Source: Actinomyces gerencseriae DSM 6844 (GTDB taxonomy: Bacteria > Actinomycetota > Actinomycetes > Actinomycetales > Actinomycetaceae). From it: a stretch of DNA of 64,000 bases. Both the position numbers and the translations under genes were made by a program. Under the pieces are notes generated by a model. That model made no database searches. It saw nothing but the letters and a program-made list of their open reading frames with translations, and was not told where the DNA came from. The stretch is from assembly GCF_000429265.1 (NCBI RefSeq), contig NZ_AUBN01000014.1:62001-126000 (forward strand). The letters are read 5' to 3'. The stretch's first letter is position 1. Every line of letters starts with the position of its first letter. Below, piece by piece: positions 1 to 8,385 of this stretch.

Positions 1-42
1 GCACCGGCGCTGGCCGCCCACACGGGTCTGCGAGTGCTGTAG
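1..42 (+). CDS. possible C-terminal tail of an upstream gene (partial)
   Basis: Frame 1 is open from the window edge and reads APALAAHTGLRVL before a TAG at 40-42. This could be the last 13 codons of a plus-strand gene starting outside the window, convergent with the DedA gene. It is too short for identification, so it may equally be chance. Confidence 0.25.
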   Translation, partial: APALAAHTGLRVL

Positions 43-82
43 GGATGCGCCGAGCGCCCGCGGCCCATCGGGCCCGACGGCA

Positions 83-960
83 TCAGGGCGAGCCCGTGCC
101 CAGGTCCGCCACCGCGCCCCGCGCCCCTGTCGAGGCGGGCATGCCGGCACGAGTCGGGCCTTCCAGCCCAAGTCCGACGGCGCCGTCGTCGGACTCGCGC
201 GAGAACGTCGAGGTCGTCCCGCTACCGGCCCGCCGTCGTACCGTCGTCGAGCCGGCCGTCCCGGTTCGACCGTCCCCACCGGCTGGTGCGCGCGGCCGGG
301 ATGACACCCCTCCCGTGTCGCGACCAGTGGGCCGTCGTCCCCACCACCGGTGCGCGGCCGGGATGACGACCGGCAGCACGGAGATGGCGACGATGACGAG
401 CACAACGCCCTCGATCGAATCCGCGATACCGGGGATGCCCGACAGAAGCACGCCGATCGCCGTCATGGAGCCGACCCACGCGATCGCTCCGATGATGTTC
501 CAGGTGACGAAGCGCCGATAGGGCATCCGCGCAGTCCCGGCCGCGAAGGGCTCATAGGTGCGCACCACCGGCACGAAGCGCCCCAGTACGAGGGCGAGAC
601 GCCCGTAACGGGCGAAGAAGGCCTCGGCCGCCTCCAGGCGGTCGGTGCGCAGGACACGAGCATCGTCGCGGAACAGTCCGCGCCCGCAGCGCGAGCCGAG
701 CCAGTAACCCGCCTGGTCCCCGGCGATCGCCGCCGCCAGGCACACACTCACGACCCGCCACAAACCCGGCCCCAGCGATGTGTGGAGGACGACTGCCATG
801 ACCAGCAGCGAGTCGCCGGGCAGGAAGGGAACAGGACACCCGACTCGACGAAGACGATGACGGCCATGCCGGCCAGTAGCCGGGGACCCAGGGCCATGAG
901 CAACGCCCCGGCGTCGGAGACGGTGCCGATGAGATCGACGATCCTGCTGATGGCGTCCAC
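83..960 (-). pseudogene. DedA-family membrane protein, frameshifted
   Basis: DedA (SNARE-associated/VTT domain) proteins are integral membrane proteins linked to envelope homeostasis and lipid scrambling. The N-terminus starts at the ATG at 958-960 (MDAISRIVDLIGTVSDAG, then a hydrophobic segment ending VESGVLFP). The family motif continues as FLPGDSLLVMAVV in another frame, followed by GRFVPVVRTYEPFAAGTARM and two more membrane segments. Switching frame needs one base restored in the CCC run near 826-829 (minus-strand ...CTGTTCCC|TTCCTGCCC...). The C-terminus then runs on in an Arg/Gly/Ser-rich tail to the stop at 83. A single-base loss (true pseudogene) or a base-call error are both possible; a programmed shift is less likely. 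The family call is firm, the intactness is not. Confidence 0.75.
171..195. repeat. GTCCGACG palindrome (repeat shared with 33.5-33.8 kb)
   Basis: AGTCCGACG (171-179) and CGTCGGACT (187-195) form a perfect 9-bp inverted repeat, followed by CGCGCGAGAA. The combination GCGCGAGTCCGACGACGGC also occurs near 33720-33745 and partly at 33561-33578, so this is a dispersed palindromic element. Here it lies inside the 3' tail of the DedA reading frame. Confidence 0.5.
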
Positions 961-1119
961 ATGCGCTCCTCGCGACGACTCGACGCCGCCGGGCGGCAGC
1001 GCGCAGGACGAGCCTCGGCCACCGTCCTGTGCCGGGACTTTGACGACGGCATGCCTCCGCCCTGACTCTCCCTGAGACAGGGGCTCTCTCGCGCCCCGAG
1101 GCGGGCCGCCGGCTCCGTC

Positions 1120-1172
1120 GAACCGGACCGATCTCGACGCGGAACCCGACCGATCTCGAGCCGGAACCCGAT
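1120..1172 (-). repeat. 22-bp GAGATCGGT repeat, locus 1
   Basis: In the 382-bp gap between the divergent DedA and lldD genes, two to three tandem copies of the family (core GAGATCGGT followed by GTTCCG on the minus strand) occupy 1120-1172. The rest of the gap (961-1119, 1173-1342) presumably holds both promoters, but I see no confident -10/-35 pair. Confidence 0.75.
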
Positions 1173-1342
1173 TGACCAGGGCGGCCGAGTCGATTGGAGC
1201 GACCGGCAGGCGCGAGACAGGTGAGGCATTCCTTGCTCATAGGCCGTTCGTCCCGCTAGGATCGCATGGCCGTCGGCGCGGTGGCAACCATGCGCGTCCG
1301 CAGCACTGTCCTGTCAACTCGATGACGAGGTCCGATACCGCC

Positions 1343-2611
1343 ATGGTCAAGCGCCAGATCCCCAACCCGAACGAGATCTTCGACCTGCTCCACTTCAAGA
1401 AACTCGATCTGAACGCCAGGCACCGGCGACTCCAGTCGGCTCAAACCGTCTGGGACCTGCGCACGATCGCCAGGCGACGCACGCCCGCGGCCGCCTTCGA
1501 CTACACCGACGGCGCCGCCGAGGGCGAGATCTCCCTGCGTCGGGCCCGTCAGGCCTTCCGCGACGTCGAGTTCCACCCCGACATCCTGCGGCCGGCGCCC
1601 TCCGTCGACACCTCGTGCAAGATCCTCGGCGGCCCCTCCGCCATGCCCTTCGGCATCGCCCCCACCGGTTTCACCCGCCTCATGCAGACCGAGGGCGAGA
1701 TCGCGGGCGCCGGCGCCGCGGGCGCCGCGGGCATCCCCTTCACCCTCTCCACTCTCGGGACCGCCTCCATCGAGGACGTCAAGGCCGCCAACCCGCGCGG
1801 GCGGAACTGGTTCCAGCTCTACGTCATGTGCCAACGGGAGATCTCCTACGGGCTGGTGAAGCGCGCCGACGCCGCCGGCTTCGACACCCTCATGTTCACC
1901 GTGGACACCCCGGTGGCGGGGGCTCGCCTGCGCGACAGGCGCAATGGATTCTCCATTCCGCCTCAGATCACCATGGGAACGGTTCTCAATGCGATCCCCC
2001 GTCCGTGGTGGTGGTTCGACTTTCTGACCACCCCGAAACTCGAGTTCGCCTCCCTGAAGAGCACCGGCGGCACCGTCGGCCAGCTGCTCGACGCCGCCAT
2101 GGACCCGACGATCAGCTACGAGGACCTCGAGGTCATCCGCTCCATGTGGTCCGGGAGGATCGTCGTCAAGGGGGTGCAGAACATCCCCGACGCCAAGCGG
2201 CTGCTCGATCACGGCGTCGACGGCATCATCCTGTCCAACCACGGCGGGCGGCAGCTCGACCGCGCCCCCGTCCCCTTCCGACTCCTGCCCGAGCTCGTCC
2301 GCGAGATCGGCTCGGATGCCACCGTCATGATCGACACCGGCATCATGAACGGCGCGGACATCGTGGCCTCCATCGCGCTGGGCGCCGACTTCACCATCGT
2401 CGGCCGCGCCTACCTCTACGGTCTCATGGCGGGCGGCCGCGCCGGCGTCGACCGGGTCATCGAGATCCTGTCGGAGGAGGTCGTGCGCACGATGAAGCTC
2501 CTGGGCGTCTCCAGCATCGAGGAGCTCGAGCCTCGCCACGTCACCCAGCTGACCAGGCTCGTCCCGGTGCGCCCGCAGGTGCGGGCCGCCGCCGACGCCG
2601 TGGAGCGCTGA
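1343..2611 (+). CDS. lldD: FMN-dependent alpha-hydroxyacid oxidase / L-lactate dehydrogenase (quinone)
   Basis: A 422-aa FMN-dependent alpha-hydroxyacid dehydrogenase; the likely reaction is L-lactate to pyruvate with electrons passed to quinone, or to O2 in the oxidase forms. Visible family marks are the N-terminal [11 protein letters not shown] (about residue 52), the FMN-contacting [45 protein letters not shown] (barrel Lys), and the active-site SNHGGRQLD (about residue 300) followed by the phosphate-binding [15 protein letters not shown]. Length is normal. I prefer the ATG at 1343 (MVKRQIPNP, as in actinobacterial LldD) with GAGGT upstream; an in-frame ATG at 1322 would add seven residues. 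It stands alone. Substrate could be another 2-hydroxyacid; the family is certain. Confidence 0.9.
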   Translation: MVKRQIPNPNEIFDLLHFKKLDLNARHRRLQSAQTVWDLRTIARRRTPAAAFDYTDGAAEGEISLRRARQAFRDVEFHPDILRPAPSVDTSCKILGGPSAMPFGIAPTGFTRLMQTEGEIAGAGAAGAAGIPFTLSTLGTASIEDVKAANPRGRNWFQLYVMCQREISYGLVKRADAAGFDTLMFTVDTPVAGARLRDRRNGFSIPPQITMGTVLNAIPRPWWWFDFLTTPKLEFASLKSTGGTVGQLLDAAMDPTISYEDLEVIRSMWSGRIVVKGVQNIPDAKRLLDHGVDGIILSNHGGRQLDRAPVPFRLLPELVREIGSDATVMIDTGIMNGADIVASIALGADFTIVGRAYLYGLMAGGRAGVDRVIEILSEEVVRTMKLLGVSSIEELEPRHVTQLTRLVPVRPQVRAAADAVER

Positions 2612-2920
2612 AGGCCCGTTCTCCCGGATCTCCCGAGCCCTCCGCGGTGAAGAGCCCCCTCGTCCGTCGCGTCGGTGGCCTGCGAGAGGGCACCGGGTCC
2701 TCCTCCCGCGAGGATCTCCCACTGACGATCGGCGCCGCCTCCGGAGACGGTCCGACGCCAGCGGCACCGCGGGCGAGCGACCGCCGCGCACGCCGACCGC
2801 TCTCCCCTCCAACACTGTAGGCTGCACGGGCACCTGTCACCCGGATCAGGCATCAGACGGTCTCAGAACGGTCGTGGTCCGACTCGGCACAGCATCCGCC
2901 CGCAGGAAGGAACAATTCTC
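2612..2920. other. intergenic gap without recognisable gene
   Basis: These 309 bases between lldD and the POT transporter show no convincing ORF with a ribosome-binding site, no clear hairpin terminator and none of the repeat families seen elsewhere. The transporter's Shine-Dalgarno (AGGAAGGAAC) lies at the right end. Confidence 0.5.
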
Positions 2921-4507
2921 ATGTCACCCTCCCCGGCCATCTCCCCGACTGCGGTCGAGGACGACGCCAGCGCTGAACGCATGTCCGCCAGCCGCTGGAG
3001 GCCGTCCACACTGCGCTCCACGCCGTCCCGGGAGGATCGCGGGCTGTTCGGCCACCCCAGGGGCCTGCCCTGGATGCTCAACGTCGAGATGTGGGAGCGC
3101 TTCTCCTACTACGGCATGCGCGCCATCCTGCTGTACTTCATCACCGACACCGCGGCCAACGGCGGCCTGGGCCTCAGCGATAACAGCGGTCAGGTCATTC
3201 TGGCCTCCTACAGCGCGGCCGTGTACCTGCTGGCGATACCCGGCGGAATCTTCGCCGACCGCATCATCGGCCCCTGGCTGTCGACCCTCTACGGGGGGCT
3301 CGTCATCATGGCGGGGCACATCTGCCTGTCGATCCCCGTGGAGGCCTCCTCCTGGCTGGGCATCGTCCTGGTCGCCGTCGGCACCGGCTTCATCAAGCCG
3401 AATCTCTCGACGATCGTCGGCGGCCTGTACGATGACGACGACCCGCGCCGCGATGCCGGCTTCCAGTTGTTCTACATGTCGGTCAACGTCGGCTCCTTCG
3501 CCTCCCCCCTGGTCACCGGCTGGCTGCGGGAGCACTACGGGTACCACGCCGGCTTCTTCTCGGCCGCCGTCGGCATGGCGCTCGCACTCGTCGCCTTCAT
3601 CTACGGCCGGCACAAGCTCTCGGCCTTCGCCTTCACCGTTCCCAACCCCATCCGCCCCGAGGAGCGTCGGCGGATCCTCCTCGTATCAGTGGCGACCCTG
3701 GCGGGCACGGCCGCACTCGTAGCGGTTCTGACCGGCACGACCGGCAGCCCGCTCGACGCCATCTCCACCACGATGCTCATCATTCCGACCGGAGCAGCCG
3801 TGGGCTACTTCGTCCTGATGTTCCGCTCGCCGAAGGTCACCCACCGCGAGCGCACGCACCTGCGCGCCTACATCCCCCTGTGGATCGGAGCGGTGCTGTT
3901 CTTCATGATCTCCGAGCAGGCGGCGGGCAAGATGGCGACCTTCGCCAAGGACAACACCGACGGCCGCATCCCGCTGCTGGGCTGGATCATCAGCCCGGAG
4001 GCCTACCAGACGATCAACCCGGCCACGATCGTCATCCTGGCTCCGCTGGTCGGATGGTTCTTCACTCGGCGCGCGGGCCGGTTCCCCTCCACCATCATGA
4101 AGTTCGCGATCTCGGTGCTCATCACCGGCGCATCCGCCTTCCTCCTCGGCTACGGGTTCCAGATCTGGACCGGCGGCGACAGCCTGGCTCCAGGGTGGTT
4201 CCTGGCCGTGGTGTTCATCATCCAGACGGTCGGCGAGCTGTTCCTCTCCCCGGTGGGCCTGTCCACGACGTCGGCCCTGGCGCCCAAGAGCTTCGCCTCC
4301 CAGGCGATGAGCCTGTGGCTGCTGACAACCGCCACCGGGCAGGGGCTCGCCGGTTTCGTCATCTCGAAGACGGAGGGCATCGCCAACTCGACCTACTACT
4401 ACGGCCTGGGGGTGGTGACGGTCGCGGCGGCCGTCGTCCTGTTCGTGGTCGCCCCCTGGACGCAGCGTCAGATGGCCGACGTCGACGCGGCATCCCAGAA
4501 CGAGTAG
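2921..4507 (+). CDS. POT/PTR2 family proton-coupled di/tripeptide transporter
   Basis: A 528-aa major-facilitator protein of the proton-dependent oligopeptide transporter family, importing di- and tripeptides across the cytoplasmic membrane. It carries the family signatures: MWERFSYYGMRAILLYF in helix 1 (ExxERFxYYG), GGIFADRIIGPW, KPNLSTIVGGLY, and FYMSVNVGSF (the PTR2 F-Y-x-x-I-N-x-G motif). About 14 hydrophobic segments can be counted. The first ~45 residues are a soluble extension. The ATG at 2921 is preceded by AAGGAAC at good spacing. It is alone in its transcription unit. Its last codons and stop are part of a direct repeat copied once downstream (see 4496-4647). Confidence 0.92.
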   Translation: MSPSPAISPTAVEDDASAERMSASRWRPSTLRSTPSREDRGLFGHPRGLPWMLNVEMWERFSYYGMRAILLYFITDTAANGGLGLSDNSGQVILASYSAAVYLLAIPGGIFADRIIGPWLSTLYGGLVIMAGHICLSIPVEASSWLGIVLVAVGTGFIKPNLSTIVGGLYDDDDPRRDAGFQLFYMSVNVGSFASPLVTGWLREHYGYHAGFFSAAVGMALALVAFIYGRHKLSAFAFTVPNPIRPEERRRILLVSVATLAGTAALVAVLTGTTGSPLDAISTTMLIIPTGAAVGYFVLMFRSPKVTHRERTHLRAYIPLWIGAVLFFMISEQAAGKMATFAKDNTDGRIPLLGWIISPEAYQTINPATIVILAPLVGWFFTRRAGRFPSTIMKFAISVLITGASAFLLGYGFQIWTGGDSLAPGWFLAVVFIIQTVGELFLSPVGLSTTSALAPKSFASQAMSLWLLTTATGQGLAGFVISKTEGIANSTYYYGLGVVTVAAAVVLFVVAPWTQRQMADVDAASQNE

Positions 4508-4647
4508 CAGAACAGACCTCTCCCCGGGGCCACACGCGCCACCGGCGGACGGCATCCCAGACCACCGGCGGGCAGCACCCCAGAACGAGTAGCGGAACAG
4601 GCCCCTCCCCACCCGGGGCCACGCGCATCACCGGCGGACGGCATCCC
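4496..4647 (+). repeat. imperfect tandem duplication of the POT gene 3' end
   Basis: The block 4496-4558, starting CAGAACGAGTAG (including the transporter's stop codon) and ending ACCGGCGGACGGCATCCC, is repeated with small changes at 4581-4647. A decayed third copy of its first part appears near 4661-4690 (GACGAGCAGGACAAGCCCC). Spacing is 85-89 bp. Confidence 0.8.
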
Positions 4648-4694
4648 GAGGCGAGCGGCAGGACGAGCAGGACAAGCCCCTCCTCTCCCCGCAG

Positions 4695-4777
4695 CCCCGC
4701 GCGGGCGGTTCTCCAGGCGCACCGGATCCGGCTCGGTGATGGGGAGGCCCCGCAAACCCCGCGCGGGCAGTTCTCCA
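4695..4777 (+). repeat. spaced 21-bp repeat pair, 62-bp period
   Basis: CCCCGCGCGGGCGGTTCTCCA at 4695-4715 recurs with one change at 4757-4777 (CGGTTCTCCA becomes CAGTTCTCCA). The 41 bp between them is unrelated sequence. The core CCCGCGCGGG is palindromic. Together with 4496-4647 this accounts for most of the 460-bp gap between the transporter and the DivIVA-repeat gene. Confidence 0.7.
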
Positions 4778-4967
4778 TGGGCAGCCCTCCCCGCAACGGA
4801 GGCGACGAGAGGGGCACGAACGAGACCTGCCCGCCGTATGGTGGAACCGCCGGCGTGAGCCAGAACCGCCGGCAAGTCGACAGGGCGCGACGTCGCCGTT
4901 CACGACGACCTCACTCGCCCCTGCGCACCCTCCGCCCGCCACCCCTGCACGAATCAAGGAGCCCGTT

Positions 4968-6053
4968 ATGACGCTGACAGCCGACCAGGCCTCGCACGCC
5001 GCCTTCGTGACGACCAGATTCAAGGCGGGCTACGACCTGGAGGAGGTCGACGTCTTCATCGAGGGCATCGCCGCGGCCCTGCGCGCGTGGGAGACCGGCC
5101 CCGTCTCCGGCCCGCCCTACAGGATCTTGACGTCCGACGACGTGTCGAGCAAGCGGTTCAGCGCCACCAGCCTTCGCGAGGGCTACGAGCAGGGCGCGAT
5201 CGACCTGTTTATGGATGAGGCCGTCAGGACACTGCAGGACCACGAGACCCGCGCCCGCGGCTACGGCGCCGTAGGACCCGGCGGCTACGGCATCGTCGGG
5301 GATCCCGACGGCGAGGGTCCCTCCGGCCAGACCGTCGAGGCCGGGCAGACCATGAGGATGGCGACCGCGGACTGGGTTCAGGATATGAAGTTCCAGGCCA
5401 CCAAGTTCCGCGAGGGCTACGAGCAGGACGAGATCGACGAATACCTGGATGAGCTCGTCGCGACCCTGCGCGCGTGGGAAGCGAGCGCGGCGATCGGCGG
5501 CCCGCCGCCCCACGGGGTGCAGACGTCCTCCGACGTGCGCAACAAGAAGTTCCAGGCCACCAAGCTCCGCGAGGGCTACGAGCAGGACGAGGTCGACGAG
5601 TTCCTGGACCACGTCATGAACACGCTGCGGGCGTATGAGGCCCGTTCCGGCGCCGGCGGCTACGGCATCGTCGGCCCCGTCGGGGCGCCCGACGGCGGCC
5701 TCAACGGAGGTCCGCCCGACCAGCCCTGGGCGGCCAGGACGATCGCGACGGGGATGACAGCGGATCAGGCCTCGCGCAAGACCCTGAAGCGGGCGACGTG
5801 GAAGGAGGCCTACAACCTGGAGGAGATCCACGCCTGCGTGCAGGAGGCCGTCGCAGCTCTTCGCGCCTGGGAGGCGAGCGCAGCGGCCGGCGGCCCGCCG
5901 CCCCACGGGGTGCAGACGTCCTCCGACCTGCTGAACAAAAAGTTCAACCCCGCCAAGTTCCGCCAGGAGGGCTACGAGCAGGACGAGGTCGACGAGTTCC
6001 TGGACGAGATCGCGGAAGTGCTGAAGGCCTACGAGTCCCGCAGTCCCCGCTGA
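4968..6053 (+). CDS. DivIVA-domain repeat protein
   Basis: A 361-aa protein made almost entirely of six tandem copies of the short DivIVA N-terminal motif, which in polar-growth proteins binds curved membrane. Copies begin near residues 9, 63, 135, 187, 265 and 321; the best are FQATKFREGYEQDEIDEYLDE and its neighbours. Copies 1, 2 and 5 are degenerate (for example FKAGYDLEEVDVFIE). Linkers are Gly/Pro-rich. There is no long coiled coil as in true DivIVA/Wag31, so it is not the polar organiser itself; it fits the rare actinobacterial DivIVA-repeat family (TIGR03543-like). Start: ATG 4968 after AAGGAG. Function unknown; a scaffold or membrane-curvature role is inference. It is convergent with lysS. 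Confidence 0.85.
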   Translation: MTLTADQASHAAFVTTRFKAGYDLEEVDVFIEGIAAALRAWETGPVSGPPYRILTSDDVSSKRFSATSLREGYEQGAIDLFMDEAVRTLQDHETRARGYGAVGPGGYGIVGDPDGEGPSGQTVEAGQTMRMATADWVQDMKFQATKFREGYEQDEIDEYLDELVATLRAWEASAAIGGPPPHGVQTSSDVRNKKFQATKLREGYEQDEVDEFLDHVMNTLRAYEARSGAGGYGIVGPVGAPDGGLNGGPPDQPWAARTIATGMTADQASRKTLKRATWKEAYNLEEIHACVQEAVAALRAWEASAAAGGPPPHGVQTSSDLLNKKFNPAKFRQEGYEQDEVDEFLDEIAEVLKAYESRSPR

Positions 6054-6181
6054 CGCGACTGCGCCGGGACGATCGCCGTCGGCGAGTCGCACCCCGCGGC
6101 GGAGGAGCGAGCCGGGCGACGAGGGCCCGGTCACGACGGGTCCCGCCGTCGAAGCCCGTGGGGGGCGCGAACCGGAACTGC

Positions 6182-6250
6182 ACGCGTCCCCCCCCCTGCC
6201 CCGGAAGCGAGCACGACATGCTCCGTACGCGTCCCCCACGGCCCCGGAAG
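6182..6250 (+). repeat. short repeat pair between DivIVA-repeat gene and lysS
   Basis: ACGCGTCCCCC...CCCCGGAAG occurs at about 6182-6207 and again at 6227-6250, spacing about 45 bp, in the gap between two convergent genes. No clear terminator hairpin is visible beside it. Confidence 0.5.
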
Positions 6251-6263
6251 ACGGGACCCGCCC

Positions 6264-7979
6264 TCAGACGCGCCGGACCAGGGGGAAGGTGATGGTCTCG
6301 CGAATCCCCTGGCCGGTGAGCACCATGAGGAGACGGTCGATGCCCATGCCCATGCCGCCCGACGGCGGGAAGCCCTGCTCCATGGCCACCAGGAAGTCCT
6401 CATCCAGGACCATGGCCTCGGGGTCGCCCTTGGCGGCCGCGAGCGCCTGGGCCTCGAAGCGCTCGCGCTGGACCACGGGGTCCGCCAGCTCGGAGTAGGC
6501 GGTGGCGGTCTCGAAACCGCGCACGTACAGGTCCCACTTCTCGGTCAGGCCCGGCTTGCTGCGGTGGTAGCGGGTCAGCGGCGAGGTGTCCTCGGGGAAG
6601 TCGTAGACGAAGGTGGGCGCCCACAGCTTGTTGCCGACGAGCTCCTCGAAGATGTCCTCGACGATCTTGCCGGCCACGGCGTAGTCGTCGACCTCCAGGT
6701 CGATCCTCTCGGCGTGGGCGACGAGCTGCTCGCGCGGGGTCTCGACGGTGACCTCCTCGCCGAGGGCCTCGGAGACGGAGGTGTAGAGGTCGATCGTGTC
6801 CCACTGGCCCGACAGGTCGTACTCGGTGCCGTCGGCCAGCGTGACGACCTCGCCGCCCTCGGGCAGGTCGAAGGCGTCGCGCGCCGCCTGCTGGACGAGG
6901 TCGCGGGTCAGGTCCGCCATGCCGTCGTAGTCGGAGTAGGCTTCATAGGCCTCCAGGGCCGTGAACTCCGGCGAGTGGGAGGAGTCGGCGCCCTCGTTGC
7001 GGAAGTTGCGGTTGATCTCGAAGACGCGGTCGACGCCGCCGACCACGGCGCGCTTGAGGTAGATCTCCGTGGCGATGCGCAGGTAGAGATCCATGTCGAA
7101 GGCGTTCATGTGGGTGATGAACGGCCTCGCGGCGGCGCCGCCGTGAACGACCTGGAGCATGGGGGTCTCCAGCTCGAGGTAGTCGCGGCGGTGGAAGTTC
7201 TCGCGCAGGGAGCGCACGACGGCGGCGCGGGTGCGCACCATGTCGCGCGCGGCGGGGCGGATGAGCAGGTCGAGCTCGCGGCGACGCGCCCGGTTGTCCT
7301 CGCTCAGGCTGACCTCCTCGCCCTCCTGGTTGGTCCAGACCTTGGGCAGCGGGCGCAGGGCCTTGGAGGCGATGCGCCACGCGGGGACGGCGACGTCGTC
7401 GTCCCCCAGCCCGGCCGCCCCGCCCGGCCCGGCGCCGTCGGCGCCCTCGTGCAGCACCGGCTCGGCCATGACGGACAGCTCGCCGCGACGCGAGGAGATG
7501 ACCCGGCCGTGGACGAAGAGATGGTCGCCCAGGTCCACGTCGGACTTGAAGGCGGCCAGACAGGTGTGGCCCTCTGCGGGCAGGGCCTTGGCCGACAGCA
7601 TGGCCTGGAGCGTGGTGCCGGCGCCGTCGGCGAGGGTGACGAAGCAGAGCCTGCCGGTATTGCGCAGGAAGACGACGCGTCCCGCCAGGCCCACGACGTC
7701 CTGGGTCTCCTCGCCGGCCTGAAGATGCCCGTAGCGCTCGCGGACCGCGGCGATCGTGGTGGTGATGGGGAGTCGGACCGGGTAGGGGTCCCAGCCCTCG
7801 CCGCGGAGGCGCTCGCGCTTGCCGGCACGAACCTCGAACTGCTCGCCGGGGCCCGGATCCTGCTTGCCCCGTCCCGACTGCTCGGATCGTCCGGACTCAT
7901 CGACCCGCTCGGGAGTCGCGGTGGGGGCCTGGGCGCCGTCGGATTCGGGAAGGGTGTTCTGCTCGGTCGCATCAGTCAC
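6264..7979 (-). CDS. lysS: lysyl-tRNA synthetase, class II
   Basis: A 571-aa class II LysRS, which charges tRNA-Lys with lysine. Order: a 60-residue low-complexity N-terminal extension, an OB-fold anticodon domain (GRVVFLRNTGRLCFVTLADG), motif 1 region (RSLRENFHRRDYLELETPML), motif 2 (FRNEGADSSHSPEFTALE) and motif 3 (GMGMGIDRLLMVLTGQGIRE) ending RETITFPLVRRV. It is a stand-alone synthetase, not the LysX type fused to MprF. The start at 7979 gives the extension; no clear Shine-Dalgarno is visible, so an internal start is possible. It is the last gene of the conserved folate/pantothenate block, separated from panD by an unknown gene and a repeat array. Confidence 0.95.
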   Translation of the reverse strand: MTDATEQNTLPESDGAQAPTATPERVDESGRSEQSGRGKQDPGPGEQFEVRAGKRERLRGEGWDPYPVRLPITTTIAAVRERYGHLQAGEETQDVVGLAGRVVFLRNTGRLCFVTLADGAGTTLQAMLSAKALPAEGHTCLAAFKSDVDLGDHLFVHGRVISSRRGELSVMAEPVLHEGADGAGPGGAAGLGDDDVAVPAWRIASKALRPLPKVWTNQEGEEVSLSEDNRARRRELDLLIRPAARDMVRTRAAVVRSLRENFHRRDYLELETPMLQVVHGGAAARPFITHMNAFDMDLYLRIATEIYLKRAVVGGVDRVFEINRNFRNEGADSSHSPEFTALEAYEAYSDYDGMADLTRDLVQQAARDAFDLPEGGEVVTLADGTEYDLSGQWDTIDLYTSVSEALGEEVTVETPREQLVAHAERIDLEVDDYAVAGKIVEDIFEELVGNKLWAPTFVYDFPEDTSPLTRYHRSKPGLTEKWDLYVRGFETATAYSELADPVVQRERFEAQALAAAKGDPEAMVLDEDFLVAMEQGFPPSGGMGMGIDRLLMVLTGQGIRETITFPLVRRV

Positions 7980-8002
7980 GCGCGCGAGTCTAGCGGTCGG
8001 GA

Positions 8003-8286
8003 GAGTCGCCCCGCGGCCCGGGCACGAGGTTCGGCTCGGCGGAATCCCGGGTCACCGACCGCGAGCGCCCCGCGGCCCGGGCACCAGGCGCCGAGCCTGA
8101 CGCCGGCGACCCCGTCCGCCCGAGTCGCCCCGCGGCCCGGGCACGAGGAGCAGTACTCCAGCCTGAGCGGCTCGCAGTAGGGTCGAGCCGCCCCGCCCGG
8201 GCACGAGGCATCGCGGGCCTCGCACGTCCCGACCGGGCCGGCGGCGCTGTCGGAGTCCGGGCATCAGGCATCGCGGGCCTCGCACC
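8003..8286 (+). repeat. five-unit spaced repeat array, 60-bp period (CRISPR-like)
   Basis: Units built on GTCGCCCCGCGGCCCGGGCA plus CGAGG end at 8029, 8088, 8148, 8208 and 8268, so the period is 59-60 bp. Units 1-3 (8003-8029, 8063-8088, 8122-8148) are 26-27 bp and nearly identical. Unit 4 (8185-8208) lacks 3 bp, and unit 5 keeps only its right half. The intervening 33-36-bp segments 1-3 are unrelated to each other; segments after units 4 and 5 share CATCGCGGGCCTCGCAC. It fills the 406-bp gap upstream of lysS. No cas gene is present. See findings. Confidence 0.75.
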
Positions 8287-8385
8287 TCAGTCTTGTGGAT
8301 GATCTCCGTCTCGCCGCTCGGGCGCGAGACATCGACCACGCATCATGCCCCGGCTCGGCCCTGCCCCCGGCACCGGGTCGGGCGG

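Noticed and set aside
8003-8286. Calling the spaced arrays genuine CRISPR loci
   Set aside because: No cas genes, too few units per locus and a different repeat at every locus. They are listed as repeats, with CRISPR-like geometry noted.
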